NCBI GenBank assembly: GCA_907164885.2
Contig: OU015499.1
Coordinates: 159,399,489-159,463,488, forward strand
DNA length: 64,000 nt
Origin: Dolomedes plantarius
Lineage: Eukaryota > Arthropoda > Arachnida > Araneae > Dolomedidae
Direction: 5' to 3'
In this document: positions 33,013-44,979 of the stretch, one piece after another
Layout: each line of letters begins with the position of its first letter
Numbering within the stretch: the stretch's first letter is position 1
Translations under genes and position numbers: made by a program
Notes under the pieces: model-generated
Told to the model about the DNA's origin: nothing
Databases searched by the model: none
Seen by the model: the letters and a program-made list of their open reading frames with translations, nothing else

Positions 33013-33132
33013 TACAGTGCAGGCGAAAGGCATCTCTCCTGTGAGGGTGTGGAAATGACTTTTTAATTCACCCTGTACAGTAAATTTTTTCTCACATACA
33101 GTGAGGCGAAAGGTTTCACTGTATGTGAAACC
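33013..33132 (-). pseudogene. Captured zinc-finger gene fragment inside piggyBac
   Basis: The minus strand encodes TVCEKKFTVQGELKSHFHTL, then TGEMPFACTV, which is clearly C2H2 array sequence with some lost residues. In units 1 and 3 the piggyBac reading passes uninterrupted across this point (GAGGCACT followed directly by TGATTATTTT). The patch ends in a 12-bp-arm hairpin (33108-33119 with 33125-33136) and is followed by a 25-bp tandem repeat (33133-33199). Confidence 0.8.
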
Positions 33133-33199
33133 TTTCACATCTAATGATTTGAACGTTTTTCACATCTAATGATTTGAACGTTTTTCACATCTAATGATT
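33133..33199. repeat. 25-bp tandem repeat, about 2.7 copies
   Basis: TTTCACATCTAATGATTTGA plus ACGTT is repeated at 33133 and 33158, and partially at 33183. It derives from the piggyBac sequence that follows (TTTTTCATATTATCTAATGA). Confidence 0.9.
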
Positions 33200-34380
33200 A
33201 TTTTTCATATTATCTAATGATTCTGAGAAAGGACACTGTATTGATATTTGCTAACTGCCTCCAGAAGAAAGTGGATGTTTAACAGATGAGGAAGATACAA
33301 ATGAGGATATTTTGGGGCCTGTTCTGCCAGTAGACGCTTGTGGTCAAGTCGAAATATCTACAAAAATATATGTTAATGGAATACCTAATGAAGAGGATTT
33401 GATCCTGAAGTACCTTCAACTTCAAAGGGAACATCGAATTTGAAACGAAAACTAAAGTCAAAAGAGAAAAATATTCAACATTGCTGGGAAAAAATGAAAG
33501 TTTTGAAAAAATCCTAAAAACTGATAGCATTGAGAATAATTCTGAAATGTGTCCTAAGTTGGTTACCTTATCTCCAGTTTAAATATTTCACAAGTTCAGA
33601 CCAATAGAATATTTATTGCATTTATCAAATACCTTGGATCCTCTTCGATCTAGAGTTATGTGAGAGCGTCTATCCAGTGTTGAAAATACAGAAAAGCGTG
33701 AAATTTTCTTTGACAACTCTCATTACATAAGCTCTTTACTGACTTGTCTGAAAAAGGTTTGAAGAGAATTGGCACGATACCGGAATTTCGGACAGGAAGA
33801 TGTCCTCCCAGATCACCAAATAAAGCCTCAAAATGGCAAGAAGAAATTTTTAGTACTGAAGTGACGGTCAATATTTCATTTGCCGCTGGAAAGACAGTAC
33901 TGTTGCAACTATAGCACCCAATTATTCGACACATGAGCCTATCAGTAAAGCCAAGCGATCTTGTCCAGCACAAAAAAAAAAGAGAACCGATGTTTCTCAG
34001 CCACATCTGATAAAAACTTGAGGGAATGGGAGGTGTGGATTTTCGAGACAGACTTCTTGGATCATATTGACATTATGTTTAGAAGCAAAAAATGGTACTG
34101 GAATCTATTTAACAATGCTCTAAACATGGCTGTCACTGCTGGATGAATTTTGCATTTACATTTGCACAAAGGTACAACAGCAGAGCAATCATATCTCAAT
34201 TTTTGGAGAGAAGTAACTTTGTGTTTCCTTCGCATGAAACCGAAAATCCACTTAGTTCCTGGACCTCGAGCACATTGCTCTGAATCTTTCAATCAGGTGC
34301 ACATTATCTTGTGCCAGCAATTTTTCTCCTATATCCGGCTATTTTTCTGCTTAGCTTGTGTTATTTCTGAATAACGTTTA

Positions 34381-37300
34381 GAAATTTACTTACAACTACT
34401 AAAAAATTGCGCACAAAAACTGAGATTTGAATCTAAATGTCGTTAATCATATTTTATGAAATAATTTTTTTAATTTACTCATAGTTCTTATGATTGAGTT
34501 TTGATGTGATTTTTTATCAATAAATAGTTTGTGTTATCGTTCGATCATAGTGCGGCGTGTAAAAGGTTAACACTGTACCATCCGTCTTTTGTCGTACTTT
34601 TCACGTTAAATCGATAGCAATATATAAAAGTTTGTGCTAAGAAATGATATATCTATAAACTAAGGTGTTCTAAATTATGTCCCAGTCTAATTAAATTACT
34701 AATCTTTTAAAATTTATTGTAATTAGGGCACCAGTTTCCTTAGCTATCGTCATTCTTTTGCCCTGGTAGATGATAATGACGTGCTGAGATTTCATGTTTC
34801 GATTTGTACGACTCTCTACAAAACTACTGCTATCGGCCCGATCAATAATAGATAAGCAATATTAATATTTCTGCCGCTTATATTTATTTTAGTTGACTGG
34901 AAGTCATAATAATTTCATCGTTAATTATTAAGTTTAATGCTCCGAGAAATTCCAGGGATAAATATCTGATGAAAAACCTTGGTTGCCAGCAGATAAAAAG
35001 TTTATAGATCTAATAAAATATGCAAAATTATTACAGGAAATAACAAAGAATACGTGGCTTTTGGGTTTGTTTAGGCATATTTATTTCGATTGTAGTTTGG
35101 TGGCTAGAGATATTTTTCACCACACTGTTTCCACATTTTAATCTGTGTGTTGTGAATATAATACATTAGAATTCACAACTGTATAAATTCTTCAAATTTC
35201 TCTCCGTTCATTTTCTGCGCAATAATGCTTTTATGCGATTCTTCACATAATGTGAATCAAACATTTCAAAACAGATATCTGTGGACCTCTTGTAGTCTAT
35301 GACAGACACGCCAGGAATACACGGCTGATAAGTTCTTCTCCAGACCAACACCTTTTAATTATTGTATTGCGAGATCGTAAACACGGAATAAAAATTCTAA
35401 ACAAAATAAATCCACACAGTTTCGATGTGATACTCCTTAAAAATTACTTGTGAGAACAATTTTAAATTTTCACAGAAATATTAATTCAAAACTGCTTAAA
35501 GGAGCTTTACCCCTGTTAGTTTTCCCGCAATATATTTTGTAATTTTTTTTGTTACTCTCCGGATTGTAAATAAAATATACCGAATGAATGTGGGGTGTGA
35601 CTTGAATCTCAACCTGTCACATACTGATTGGACACAGCTCGGTATTATAGTGAAGAAAGAATTTCACAGCCGTCAAGGAAAAATAATTACGTATACAGAC
35701 TTCAGTACAAAAATAATTACATTACATATCTGTCTAACTAAAATTTCGGCTGAATTTCGATACTCGTACCGATGTCTGAAGTGTGGCAATAAAAATTAAA
35801 TCGCGGTGACCTCAGACTTTAAGGTAACCGAACTTGCTCGTTTCATGACGTGCGAAGGGGGTTTGTTTATGGACGGTATTTTTTCGTACCGAAATGTCTT
35901 TACCGCTTCGTAATAAATTATTAATGCATTGATAGATATTGCTTTACCGCATTATTTGTACATTTCAAAGATCTTATCCCCATTCAATTTTTTTTGAGAA
36001 TAAAAAAAAGTTTTCACTTTTTTTTTATCCCTGGGTAATTTCTGCCCCTGGTACATCTATCGCTGGGTACATCTCTATATTTAAAAAATATCGGTATATA
36101 ATATTTTGCTCATTTTTACATTTTATATTATCAATTTTTTTTACATTTATTATTTTTTTTTTTATGGAGTGATGTATGTGTTTAAATTTATGTAAGGATT
36201 TTTAACTAAAGCTCAATTTTTCTAAAAAATTATGCTTTTGGATTTTGGCATTTCTATAAAACGTTGCAAACAATTTTATATATCCTGTCTTCCTCATTTG
36301 TCATGAATTTTTAAAACTTTCACTTTCTTGAGGGATGGATATTCAATGGTTACGCAAGCTTTTATATTAAATTTTATTCTTATAAATGCCCATTTATGCC
36401 TTTTCATGGATAAAAGTCTTCATTTTCTACTGTATTCACATGGATGTTGGGCCAAAGAGTCCTTAACAAAGTCTATGACTAAAGAGTAATGCTAGCGATT
36501 TATGACATTCTTTGAGATTGGGTGATAAGAACCGTAAACATTTTTCCAGTTCTGAATTGCATACATGCACTAAGTCAGCTATGTAAGCACAATTGGGGAC
36601 TTATTACTACGCAATAAATGCACAAGAAATAAATGATCTATTTCTATAAAAATGTACTATAAACATGATCTATACCTTTAAAAATGTACACTGGGACCAA
36701 AAATGTGAATTGACTGACTTACATTATCTTTTAAATACTCTTCAAACTTGTTGATAATAATAAAATAGTTTTACTATAAATCTAAAAAAGCTAAGAGATA
36801 AAATTAAAAACTAAGAATAATTAGAATTAGATTATCTTGAATTACCTTTCTACTGGATAATAAAATAAATAAAATGATAGGGTGATTCAGAGAATATTGA
36901 AAAACCAATTTGTTCTTACAGTATAAGGTAATCTCATAACATTTTTCATTTTTTGTATCAAGTCAAATGATTTCCTAATAGACTGGAAATATTTAGGTCA
37001 GAACTCTACAATACAGTTCAGCGCTACATGGAATCAGATGAAGATTAAGCTATACCTATTATAACACTTCTTGGTTAGAGAAAATTACACCATCCTCCTC
37101 ATAAACAATGAGATAAAAAAAGCAATAAATCATTTTTCATGATAGACTATGAAATATTTTATTCTTCAGTCATAAATGTCATATGCACTGAGAGAAACTG
37201 TAAAAGTCTAATACCATATTTACGAAAACAGTGATTAAAGAAACATATATACATAGTATACAAAACAGTAATACTCCCACAAATTAATTTTTTTAGGGAT

Positions 37301-38033
37301 AAGTAAATAAAAAAACATAATCTACAGTCATATAAAATTTCTTACATGAAGAAATTTAAACTGTATAGTTCATGTACAAACATGGTTATGGTCTTTTTAT
37401 ATATTACTTCCTATCAAACTATTTTTTCTTTCCTGGGACATGAAAAAAGAATTTTTCTGTATTTTGTACACATAGTAAGCTCAGGTGAGGATAATAGGAA
37501 AACATTTATTGTCTTTATTTCCAGCAAATGTTACAAAAAGAAAAAGATATTGCCTAACAAACAAGTTATTGTTACTTTCAAAATAAATTCTACGCCAAAA
37601 TTCTTTTATATATATCTCATTGGAGTATCAAATATTTACACACTGGTATACAGCAGTCAACAACAACGGATTGTTGAGCTTATACCAGAATGCAAAAAAT
37701 GAGAAAACTCAAAATATCTGGGGTATAGGGTTTGGATTAGGAGCATTTGGATCTTTCAAAACGCATTTCTTGAGGTAGAGAGTTACAATCTATAACATTT
37801 GTGATTAAAATTTGTGATAAAAATTTGCATTAATTTAATTAAGTTGTGAACACTTCTGCCTATATACCTATGAATACAAAGAACACATTCTGCCTAATTT
37901 CAATTACAATGCTTAGGACATGTTAGATTTTCAAGGAGGAACTAGACATAATTTGGAATTATCTGATTTCCCAAGATATTATTACTTATGTTTTTTTTCC
38001 CCCTTGGATTTTAACATCTTGGAAGCCTCCCGT
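34381..38033. other. AT-rich DNA shared with unit 1, no supported gene
   Basis: The sequence matches 7560-8967 and then 11985-14535. It includes the junction near 35720 where the 3-kb segment of unit 1 is absent. Small open frames have no family resemblance and are not conserved. Confidence 0.6.
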
Positions 38034-38279
38034 TAGTGTCAACTCTACATAGGGGCAAAATAGGCAGAACCTAGGGCCTTGCGTGGCTGAAACGAATGAA
38101 AGTACATATTTACATGCATATTTTCGTTACGAGTTTAAATGACATCTGAGAGTGAAAGAAAAAGCTTTTATATGCTAATGAATTAAATTTTAATATGAAT
38201 TCCTCGTTTTAGTAGTAGCATGGTATGATATATTGGCAAAGATTAACTTCATAAGTAAGCTATGGCAAAGAGAGTACAT

Positions 38280-39030
38280 GGAGCTGCTTTCCGCTATAAA
38301 GCACTTCATACAGTTTATCACTTGGATAGCAGAGTAAGGAAACAGTGGGATGGTGTCAGCAATGACCACAGGAAACGAAATTGCTGAAGGACTTAAGTTT
38401 TAAAAGATTTTAAGGAAATTCAGAGGAGGAAAAAATTAAACATTTTTTTAGTAAAAAATACCAGATGACAGGATTGAAAATTATAAAGACATGTTCAAAA
38501 CAGTATTTTTAGAAGATTATTGAGATTTCACACGACTATACTTCAAGGTTTTGAGCTGAACAAATATGAACAAAATTTTAGGTTTATTCATGACATAAAT
38601 CAGTTAAAGAAAAAACCTGAAAACATTCTCTATAGTTGCCAGCAACTTCAGGAAGTTTATACTGTGTGAAATGAGGGAAAATTATACTCTGTTATACTAG
38701 CAGAACAACTTTACCAAGAACTGAAGATCTTTAGAAGAACTATACCTACAGACTTAAAAGTTTGTACCATTCTAAAGTACATGATTGAGAACAGTATTGA
38801 CCGTGTTTATCCAAAAATCTACGTGGATATAAATATTTTGACTATTCCAGTATATGTATCTGTGCTGAACAATTGTTCTCAAAGTTAATCAAGACCTATT
38901 TGAGATCCATCATGTATGAAGAAAAGTTGTCTTCCCTTGCAATATTCTCAATTGAATGATACGTTGCTTCAAAATAGGTCTTTCCCACAATTATTGATGA
39001 TTTTAAGGCTGCTAATAGTAGAAAAGTTAT
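38280..39030 (+). pseudogene. hAT-3 transposase C-terminus, unit 2
   Basis: Broken plus-strand frames give LYQELKIFRRTIPTDLKVC, then YPKIYVDINIL, IPVYVS and LIKTYLRSIMYEEKLSSLAI. The last is a clear hAT C-terminal dimerisation signature, which normally follows a conserved LTIP..ASAERSFS block. Frameshifts near 38865 and stops throughout show it is dead. It is more complete than the unit 1 copy. Confidence 0.65.
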
Positions 39031-39039
39031 TTAGTAAAT

Positions 39040-39680
39040 TCCAGGTAAATTCCTTAGTTTTCTATATTATTCAGTTATAAATGTTTTATAATTTTTATTT
39101 TATAAAAATAAATTTATACTAGAATAATTATTCTATTGTATAATCATTATCTAACTAAATCATGCCACAACAGTCCCAATGTGGACCACAGCCTGTGGTG
39201 CCCATTTCCGCTTTGGCTTGGGGTGCCATACAGCATATGTCTCGGTCAGGTAGTACGAATATTGTACTTCAGACATCTTTTCTAACAACAGACTTGGTGA
39301 ATCAAAAATCATTGTATTCAAAGTACGAAGAAATGTGGTGCCTAAATCATAAAGTTATTTCAGACTAAAAAGTTATTGCTTATTCTTGTAGAAAGTAAAG
39401 AACAATTGTCTTTCCCTGCATTTTCACTGCTATGCAAGTAAAACATATTTACACGCCTTGCAGTGTATAGCTTCTGTACAGAAGAAACTGAAGAATCGAA
39501 AGGAGAAAATAACAAAATTGGCACTTTGGAGTTAAATCTAAATTGAACACCATGAATATAGTACTGCAGGTTCTGTTGTGAAAAGAAGCCTGCGAATTTT
39601 AAAAGTTTCTGAAAATCTCCTTTAAATAGTTGAATGGTTTAATAGAGCTAAATATCTACTGAAACTTCAGTTACCAAAAG
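39040..39680. other. Unclassified DNA inside hAT-3, unit 2 only
   Basis: A 68-codon plus-strand frame (39162-39368) is not recognised and has no counterpart in unit 1, where this part is deleted. Confidence 0.3.
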
Positions 39681-40948
39681 ATGATTCGGTGAGATAACAT
39701 GCAAACTGAAAGATACAAATTACCCATAATTTTTCTGATGAAAAGATTTACATGTTTAAACCAAGACAACAGATTTTGACAACTAATCAAGTGTTCTCTT
39801 TATAAAATTTTAAGAAGTCTATGAAACCAAACTCACAACAGTCCACTACAGAATTAAAACGATATGAGAAATCATAAGACAGCCATAGGAATACTATGTA
39901 TAAAGGGATAGAAAATATGTAAAGAATCAATTATCAAAGGCAGAGCTGCTTTGATCCAACTTGACTTGAATTAGATGTAACTGGACCCAAGCAAACACAG
40001 AGATATATTTAAAATATCTTAGAAACGAAGTACCGTGATCATTTAGAAACTTTCTAGAATGCCTGATAAAAGATACCCACTCAGGTTTTTGAACAAGTCT
40101 TAGTTGGAGCCACGGAGCTTGCGACTTATTTAGTATGCACTCATGAATTTCAGGGAACACATTTACAAAAATGAAAAAGGATATTCAATTATGAGTTTGT
40201 GGATGAACCAATACATAACTGGAAAGAAATGTTTGAGGCGCATTGTTTTTAACAAATACCGTAGAAAGCGAGACAGGCTAGGGAAGTTTATTCCAGACAA
40301 TTCTACAGACTAAACATTGAAAATATGCATCGGAACTACAAATTGTTTTGACAAATAAAAAAAATAATTCAGAATAATGACCAAATGATGTCTATAAAAG
40401 ATGTAGACATCGAAGAAATGGAAGTATTAAAACCTACTGTTTCGGGAACCCTATAAAAATTCTACAAATTCTCCAAATAACAGCCACTGACTTTTGAAAT
40501 TTATATATATATCTTTAAGGATATTTTTAACCATTCATATAACTATAGAATTGGGAAAACTAAGCTTTTGTAAATAGATATCAGTTAAAACATACCTGAG
40601 GTCAACAATATCGCAGGAGAGACCCAGCAGCCTTGCTATACTGTCTATAGAGCATGTAAAAACTAGGAAATAAAAATTAAGTCAATTTATAAATGAATTT
40701 GCAAATAAAACATCTAGAACAATTTTATTGTAAATAATTTTGATCTGTGAATAAAATATAAGTAGTCTAGCTATTACTTAGTTTTCTTTTCTTATAAATG
40801 TACATAAAAAAGGAAATATGACCACCTTCCTAATTAATCTCTTTCATACTTCACATGGAATGTTTTTTCTTTTATAGTATATTAGAATTTTAGAAGACGA
40901 TGCCAAAATTTCTGCAATTGGGTGCCACAAGGACTAAGCTTGGCCTTG

Positions 40949-43088
40949 ATCAAAAGTATGAACAACAAGAACTCTGATGTCAAATTTTCCAGTTTCAGCA
41001 AAGTATTTTATTGTTATACTCTGTTACATTCATATATTGAGTTAACATAGAAATTTCCAAATTTTTAAATATTAAAATGTAGAAGTCACATAAAATCTTC
41101 CAAAAAAATAATTTAATTTAAGATTTCTATAATGTTTAAAAGTATAGTGATATTAGTTATATGTATTAGTTATATGTAACTAACTGTCAATGAAACAGAT
41201 ATTGAGCAATAAACTTCAACATGAAATGCTAAGCTATCAAAATCACTGAAAAGGAAAGAAAAATCTTCTGTTAAATCATCGACTTTTATTGAGATATTAT
41301 TTTCAAATTGTTTTCATAAAAGAACTTAAACAGAATGTTTAAGAAAATTTCCTCATGCAAAATGAAAACTTACCAGCCTATATTTTCACATTTGGGGCAA
41401 AGTTACCTTTTACATAAATGGTAAATCATTTATATAAATTTTTAATATAAAATCCTCTAATGCCTTTTCAAATTTTTTCCATCTTGAAATATAATTCATT
41501 TCATGCATATTCCATCACAGCACAGTTATAGAACACATTTCTGGAGCAGTGAAAAAAATAAAGAACAACAGAACCTTCAAAACTATATATTTGACACTTT
41601 TACTACAGTTACTTTCTATTCATTAAATACTTTTTATCGCTAGGAGGGAATATAATACATAAATCCTAATACAACAAACATCAGTTTGGCTAACACTGAT
41701 CTTAAGGACCAAAAATATATATATTAAAATATTACCCTAGACATGAACTGCAAGAACACAGTTATAAATTTTACCAGTACAAAATAATCTATTGAGTATA
41801 AAGAATATGCACATAAGAGAGCAGACAGTTAAAATCTAGCTCTAAGCTGACCCAACTATAATTTTTACAATACAAAAATATTGAAAAACCATATCAGGCT
41901 GTCATAAATATCAGTTTAAACAGATTTTATAAATCTTGAAATGTTTCTTCTGAAGAAATCTTTTGAATGCTTGGTGTAGAGAGAATTAAACATTTTTATA
42001 TAAAACATATTAATTGCATACAGTTATAAAATGTTAAATAATGTATTTTTGTCTCAATAAGAATTTCAATTTTAAATATCAAGTATTATTTTTAAATCAT
42101 TTGCTTTGAAATACATTGATTTAAAACTTTAAACAAGCATATTATATTGAATGATGTACCTAAAATTATGAATATTTAGGAGTATTACATATACTGCTGT
42201 TGCTGTTAACTTTGTTGTAATGAAAGATCGGCATGAATGTTATTTATTAAATCTTGTCATCAAAAATGTTAATACTGAATGAATACAAAAACAAATAACA
42301 TAATATAAAAAATAGTTTCAAATGCCATCATAAATAAAAAGTTCTAATTTAGTACCAATTCATAATTAATGTGGAAAATTTGATTATTTAAATAGATTTA
42401 TCAATAAGTTTTGCATGAAATTAACAGTGCATATCAATTTCATTGTAATTTTAAAAAATTTAAAGTACATAAATGGTGGTTTGTTGACTTCGATAAGACT
42501 GGATGTTTTAACAGTTTTAATATATTTTAAGCAAGGAATGAAATTAAGAAACCCCAAAACACATGAATAGTGGGGAAATACTGAATGTTTTTATAGCCTC
42601 GAATTTGGTGATTACACAAGTGGGTCCTTAATTTATGTTCTGCTACAATTGGGTTGTAATCTTTATAATAAATGTTTTATTATTCAGATTAATGGCATAA
42701 TACTCTGCAATCCTGATTCAGCTAAGCTTCATGCTTACATCACCAAATGTCAGTGATTATATCTCAGAAATGTCACTTGGTTTTTTTTCCAGTTTTAACG
42801 AATCGAATCTGAATGACGATCATTTAGATGTTTTTAGCCAATGACATTTTAAATTACCCTCAGATAACAAATTATAAGTTCAGTGAATGAAAAATCTTCT
42901 GAATTCTTTTTAAAACATTTTTATTTTCTTTCTTTTCAAGGGATACAATCAGGAAGATCAGAGCTTTCTCTTGGTTATTCATATCAGGATTATTACTTTT
43001 GTAAATTGATTTTTATACTTTGGAAATATTTTAAATTTTAATTTTTGTTCTAAAAATTAGCCTGTGATAATATTGTCATAATTTTTTT
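40949..43088. other. AT-rich DNA shared with unit 1, no genes seen
   Basis: The sequence matches 17106-19222. No conserved frame or RNA gene is recognised. Confidence 0.6.
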
Positions 43089-44126
43089 GGTACTTTGGCA
43101 TTAAACAGAGGCCACCTATTTATTTATATTTCAATTTTAAATGCAAACACAGAGCATTCAAAACATAAATACAGCGTGATTCATTCACAGCGTGATTTTC
43201 ACTAAAAAATGAATCACTGACAAGATCTATTTTCCCATCATGATTTATTTTGCTACTATTCAAGTGTGTATAAAGTTTTTCAGTGTGATGTTTGAAATTC
43301 AGCCCACCAGTGTGACGTTTATACATAATTATACATGGTTGACACATGGTTTTCTCATAGCAGACTGCCATTTGTGACAATTGTTCGCTTCTTGTACTGC
43401 TGGTGCGAGGAACTAACCTCAGAAAAATTATATGAGGGAAGTCTGCTTTTTTTTTTCCGTCGAACAGAAAAATGAAGGTAAGATTGGTGGAGAGGGGCGT
43501 ATTGTTGAGATTGATGAGAGTTTCTTTACAAAACGTAAAAACAACACTGGCCGGGTATTACCTCAACAATGGGTGTTCGTTGGTTTGTGCCGGGAAACTG
43601 GAGGACATTTCCTAGTCAGAGTTCCGAGCAGAAGTGCTAATACATTGTTGGAGCAGATAAAACTGCACATCGAACCCGGCTCAACAATTATATCTGATTG
43701 TTGGAAGGGATACAATACAGAGGAACTTGAAAACACGGGATATGCTCACTTGAAAGTTAATCAAAAGTACAATTTCGTGGACCTGGAAACAGGGGCAAGT
43801 ACCCAAAAAGTTGAGAGGATGTGGGGGTCAGCCACGTGGCACAACAAAAAACATCGAGGAACAGCACGTCACCATTTGGAATCATATCTGGTGGAATACA
43901 TATGGCGATTGGCACCCGGCAACAATGCTTTCGTCACGCTCCTGAGCAACATCACCCAGTTCTGGAAGTCTGTGACGACAGGAAATTAATTATAAATTTT
44001 TATAACATTCTGTACTTGAGTAACTTTTTGTACTAAAGTTTGTTGTTTGTGTTCGTAATGGAATTTTACATTTTCCCCAATTTTCCAATACTTAAACGGG
44101 TGGGCTCTGTTTAATGCGAAAGTACC
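43089..44126 (+). mobile_element. Merlin DNA transposon, unit 2 copy
   Basis: The TIRs are GGTACTTTGGCATTAAACAG and, at the right, CTGTTTAATGCGAAAGTACC, with the same 8-bp flank ATTTTTTT (43081-43088 and 44127-44134) as in unit 1. It is 1038 bp long. It occupies the same site as the unit 1 copy, so the insertion predates the duplication. Confidence 0.9.
43432..43989 (+). CDS. Merlin transposase catalytic domain, N-terminally truncated
   Basis: A 185-codon open frame encodes an ISXO2/IS1016-like DDE domain. GRIVEIDES carries D28, PGSTIISDCWKGY carries D89 and QKVERMW carries E128, giving a plausible complete DDE triad. It is followed by the conserved ARHHLESYLVEYIWR tail. The N-terminal helical region is cut: relative to unit 1 about 55 bp upstream of NYMREVC are deleted (joining at 43420), so the only available Met is within MREVC. 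The ORF is otherwise free of stops, in contrast to unit 1. Function would be excision and integration of Merlin elements; without the DNA-binding helices activity is doubtful. Confidence 0.8.
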   Translation: MREVCFFFSVEQKNEGKIGGEGRIVEIDESFFTKRKNNTGRVLPQQWVFVGLCRETGGHFLVRVPSRSANTLLEQIKLHIEPGSTIISDCWKGYNTEELENTGYAHLKVNQKYNFVDLETGASTQKVERMWGSATWHNKKHRGTARHHLESYLVEYIWRLAPGNNAFVTLLSNITQFWKSVTTGN

Positions 44127-44526
44127 ATTTTTTTTCATTCTTCTATATATGCTGAAATTATCTTCCTAGAAACTTTTAAATTTTATGTACCATATTTATT
44201 TTATTACAATGTTTGTATTTTTAAGTGTCTATCTTGAAGCAATTACATGTTTATTTTATACACTTTAAGAATTTTTATGAAAATAAATTCTTGTACTTTT
44301 AATTTCTTGTTTCCATACTATCCTATGACATATTTTTAAAAAATTTAAATTCTCACCTACTTTTAGAAACCGATTGATACATTTTGCAAATATTTTTTGC
44401 TATTTTAATTATTTACTCCCGATAAATGTTGTATTCAATATTTTTTCATTAAAATATTTTAATGTTGTTTATTAGCTACATAATGTTGAATTTTCATAAA
44501 AAGTGACGATTGTCAGGCTAATAGAT

Positions 44527-44979
44527 TTAAAACAGTAAGAAATAGTATTTTCCTGAATGATAACTCCCCTTGAAAAACTGTGACAACTTCAAGCGGAACG
44601 GCACAGAATATGGATGTTCCCTGTATATTTTATCTTTTACCGCAATTATTAACGGTTCAAAAACTTTTGTATAACTCATAACCAGGAAAATTGCTTTACA
44701 TGGTATGTCTGACTTGTATGATGATATATTTACACATTTTGGATAAAAATTGTAAATAAAATTATCAGGGCAATTTTTAGCAGTTTCTTGATATCGATGA
44801 GCGTATATTTTAATAGCACACCAACATCTACCGGAAAATAATATTCTACTAATTTGCTGAAAATAACATACTATAGCTGAACATACAGTACCTAACGATT
44901 TAATAGCCATACGTATTGTATTAACATTTAGCTTCACACACAAAAAAATAGCGTAAAATATAGAAAACAGTTCTGTCAT
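44527..44979 (-). CDS. Unrecognised 150-codon ORF, unit 2 copy
   Basis: I do not recognise a family. The frame has two hydrophobic stretches (AIKSLGTVCSAIVCYF and AIFLVMSYTKVFEPLIIAV) separated by a polar loop with HRYQETAKNCPDNFIYNF, then HPYSVPFRLKLSQFF and a KYYFLLF end. The same protein sequence with one frameshift is found in unit 1 (20650-21101). The layout resembles part of an insect-type odorant receptor (two membrane spans with a loop), but no diagnostic motif is present. A membrane protein exon or a relic is possible. No splice sites consistent with the frame ends are obvious. Confidence 0.3.
   Translation of the reverse strand: MTELFSIFYAIFLCVKLNVNTIRMAIKSLGTVCSAIVCYFQQISRILFSGRCWCAIKIYAHRYQETAKNCPDNFIYNFYPKCVNISSYKSDIPCKAIFLVMSYTKVFEPLIIAVKDKIYREHPYSVPFRLKLSQFFKGSYHSGKYYFLLF

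Larger units (their letters stand above)
32592..34380 (+). pseudogene. piggyBac-like element and transposase remnant, unit 2
   Basis: From the left TIR at 32592, the plus strand carries a broken N-terminal acidic region (DSEKGHCIDIC at about 33221, then EESGCLTDEED-like codons). Frames with many stops follow, then the C-terminal block KKWYWNLFNNALNMAVTAG, a stop at 34144 and HLHLHKGTTAEQSYLNFWRE. It has the same MAVTAG stop as unit 1. The N-terminal region is interrupted at about 33013-33199 by a zinc-finger fragment and short tandem repeats. The right TIR is not as clear as in unit 1. Confidence 0.65.
38034..40948 (+). mobile_element. hAT-3 element, unit 2 copy
   Basis: The ends TAGTGTCAACTCTACAT (38034) and CTAAGCTTGGCCTTG (40948) correspond to those at 14536 and 17105. 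This copy keeps about 0.8 kb deleted from unit 1 (38858-39676), which includes the transposase dimerisation domain, but lacks the internal duplicate at 14788-15190. Confidence 0.6.

Noticed and set aside
33133..33199. CRISPR-like short repeats
   Set aside because: Contiguous 25-bp tandem repeats without spacers, in a eukaryotic context.
44527..44979. Firm call as an insect odorant receptor exon
   Set aside because: Hydrophobic layout is suggestive, but no diagnostic receptor motif or convincing splice sites are present, so it is left as unrecognised.
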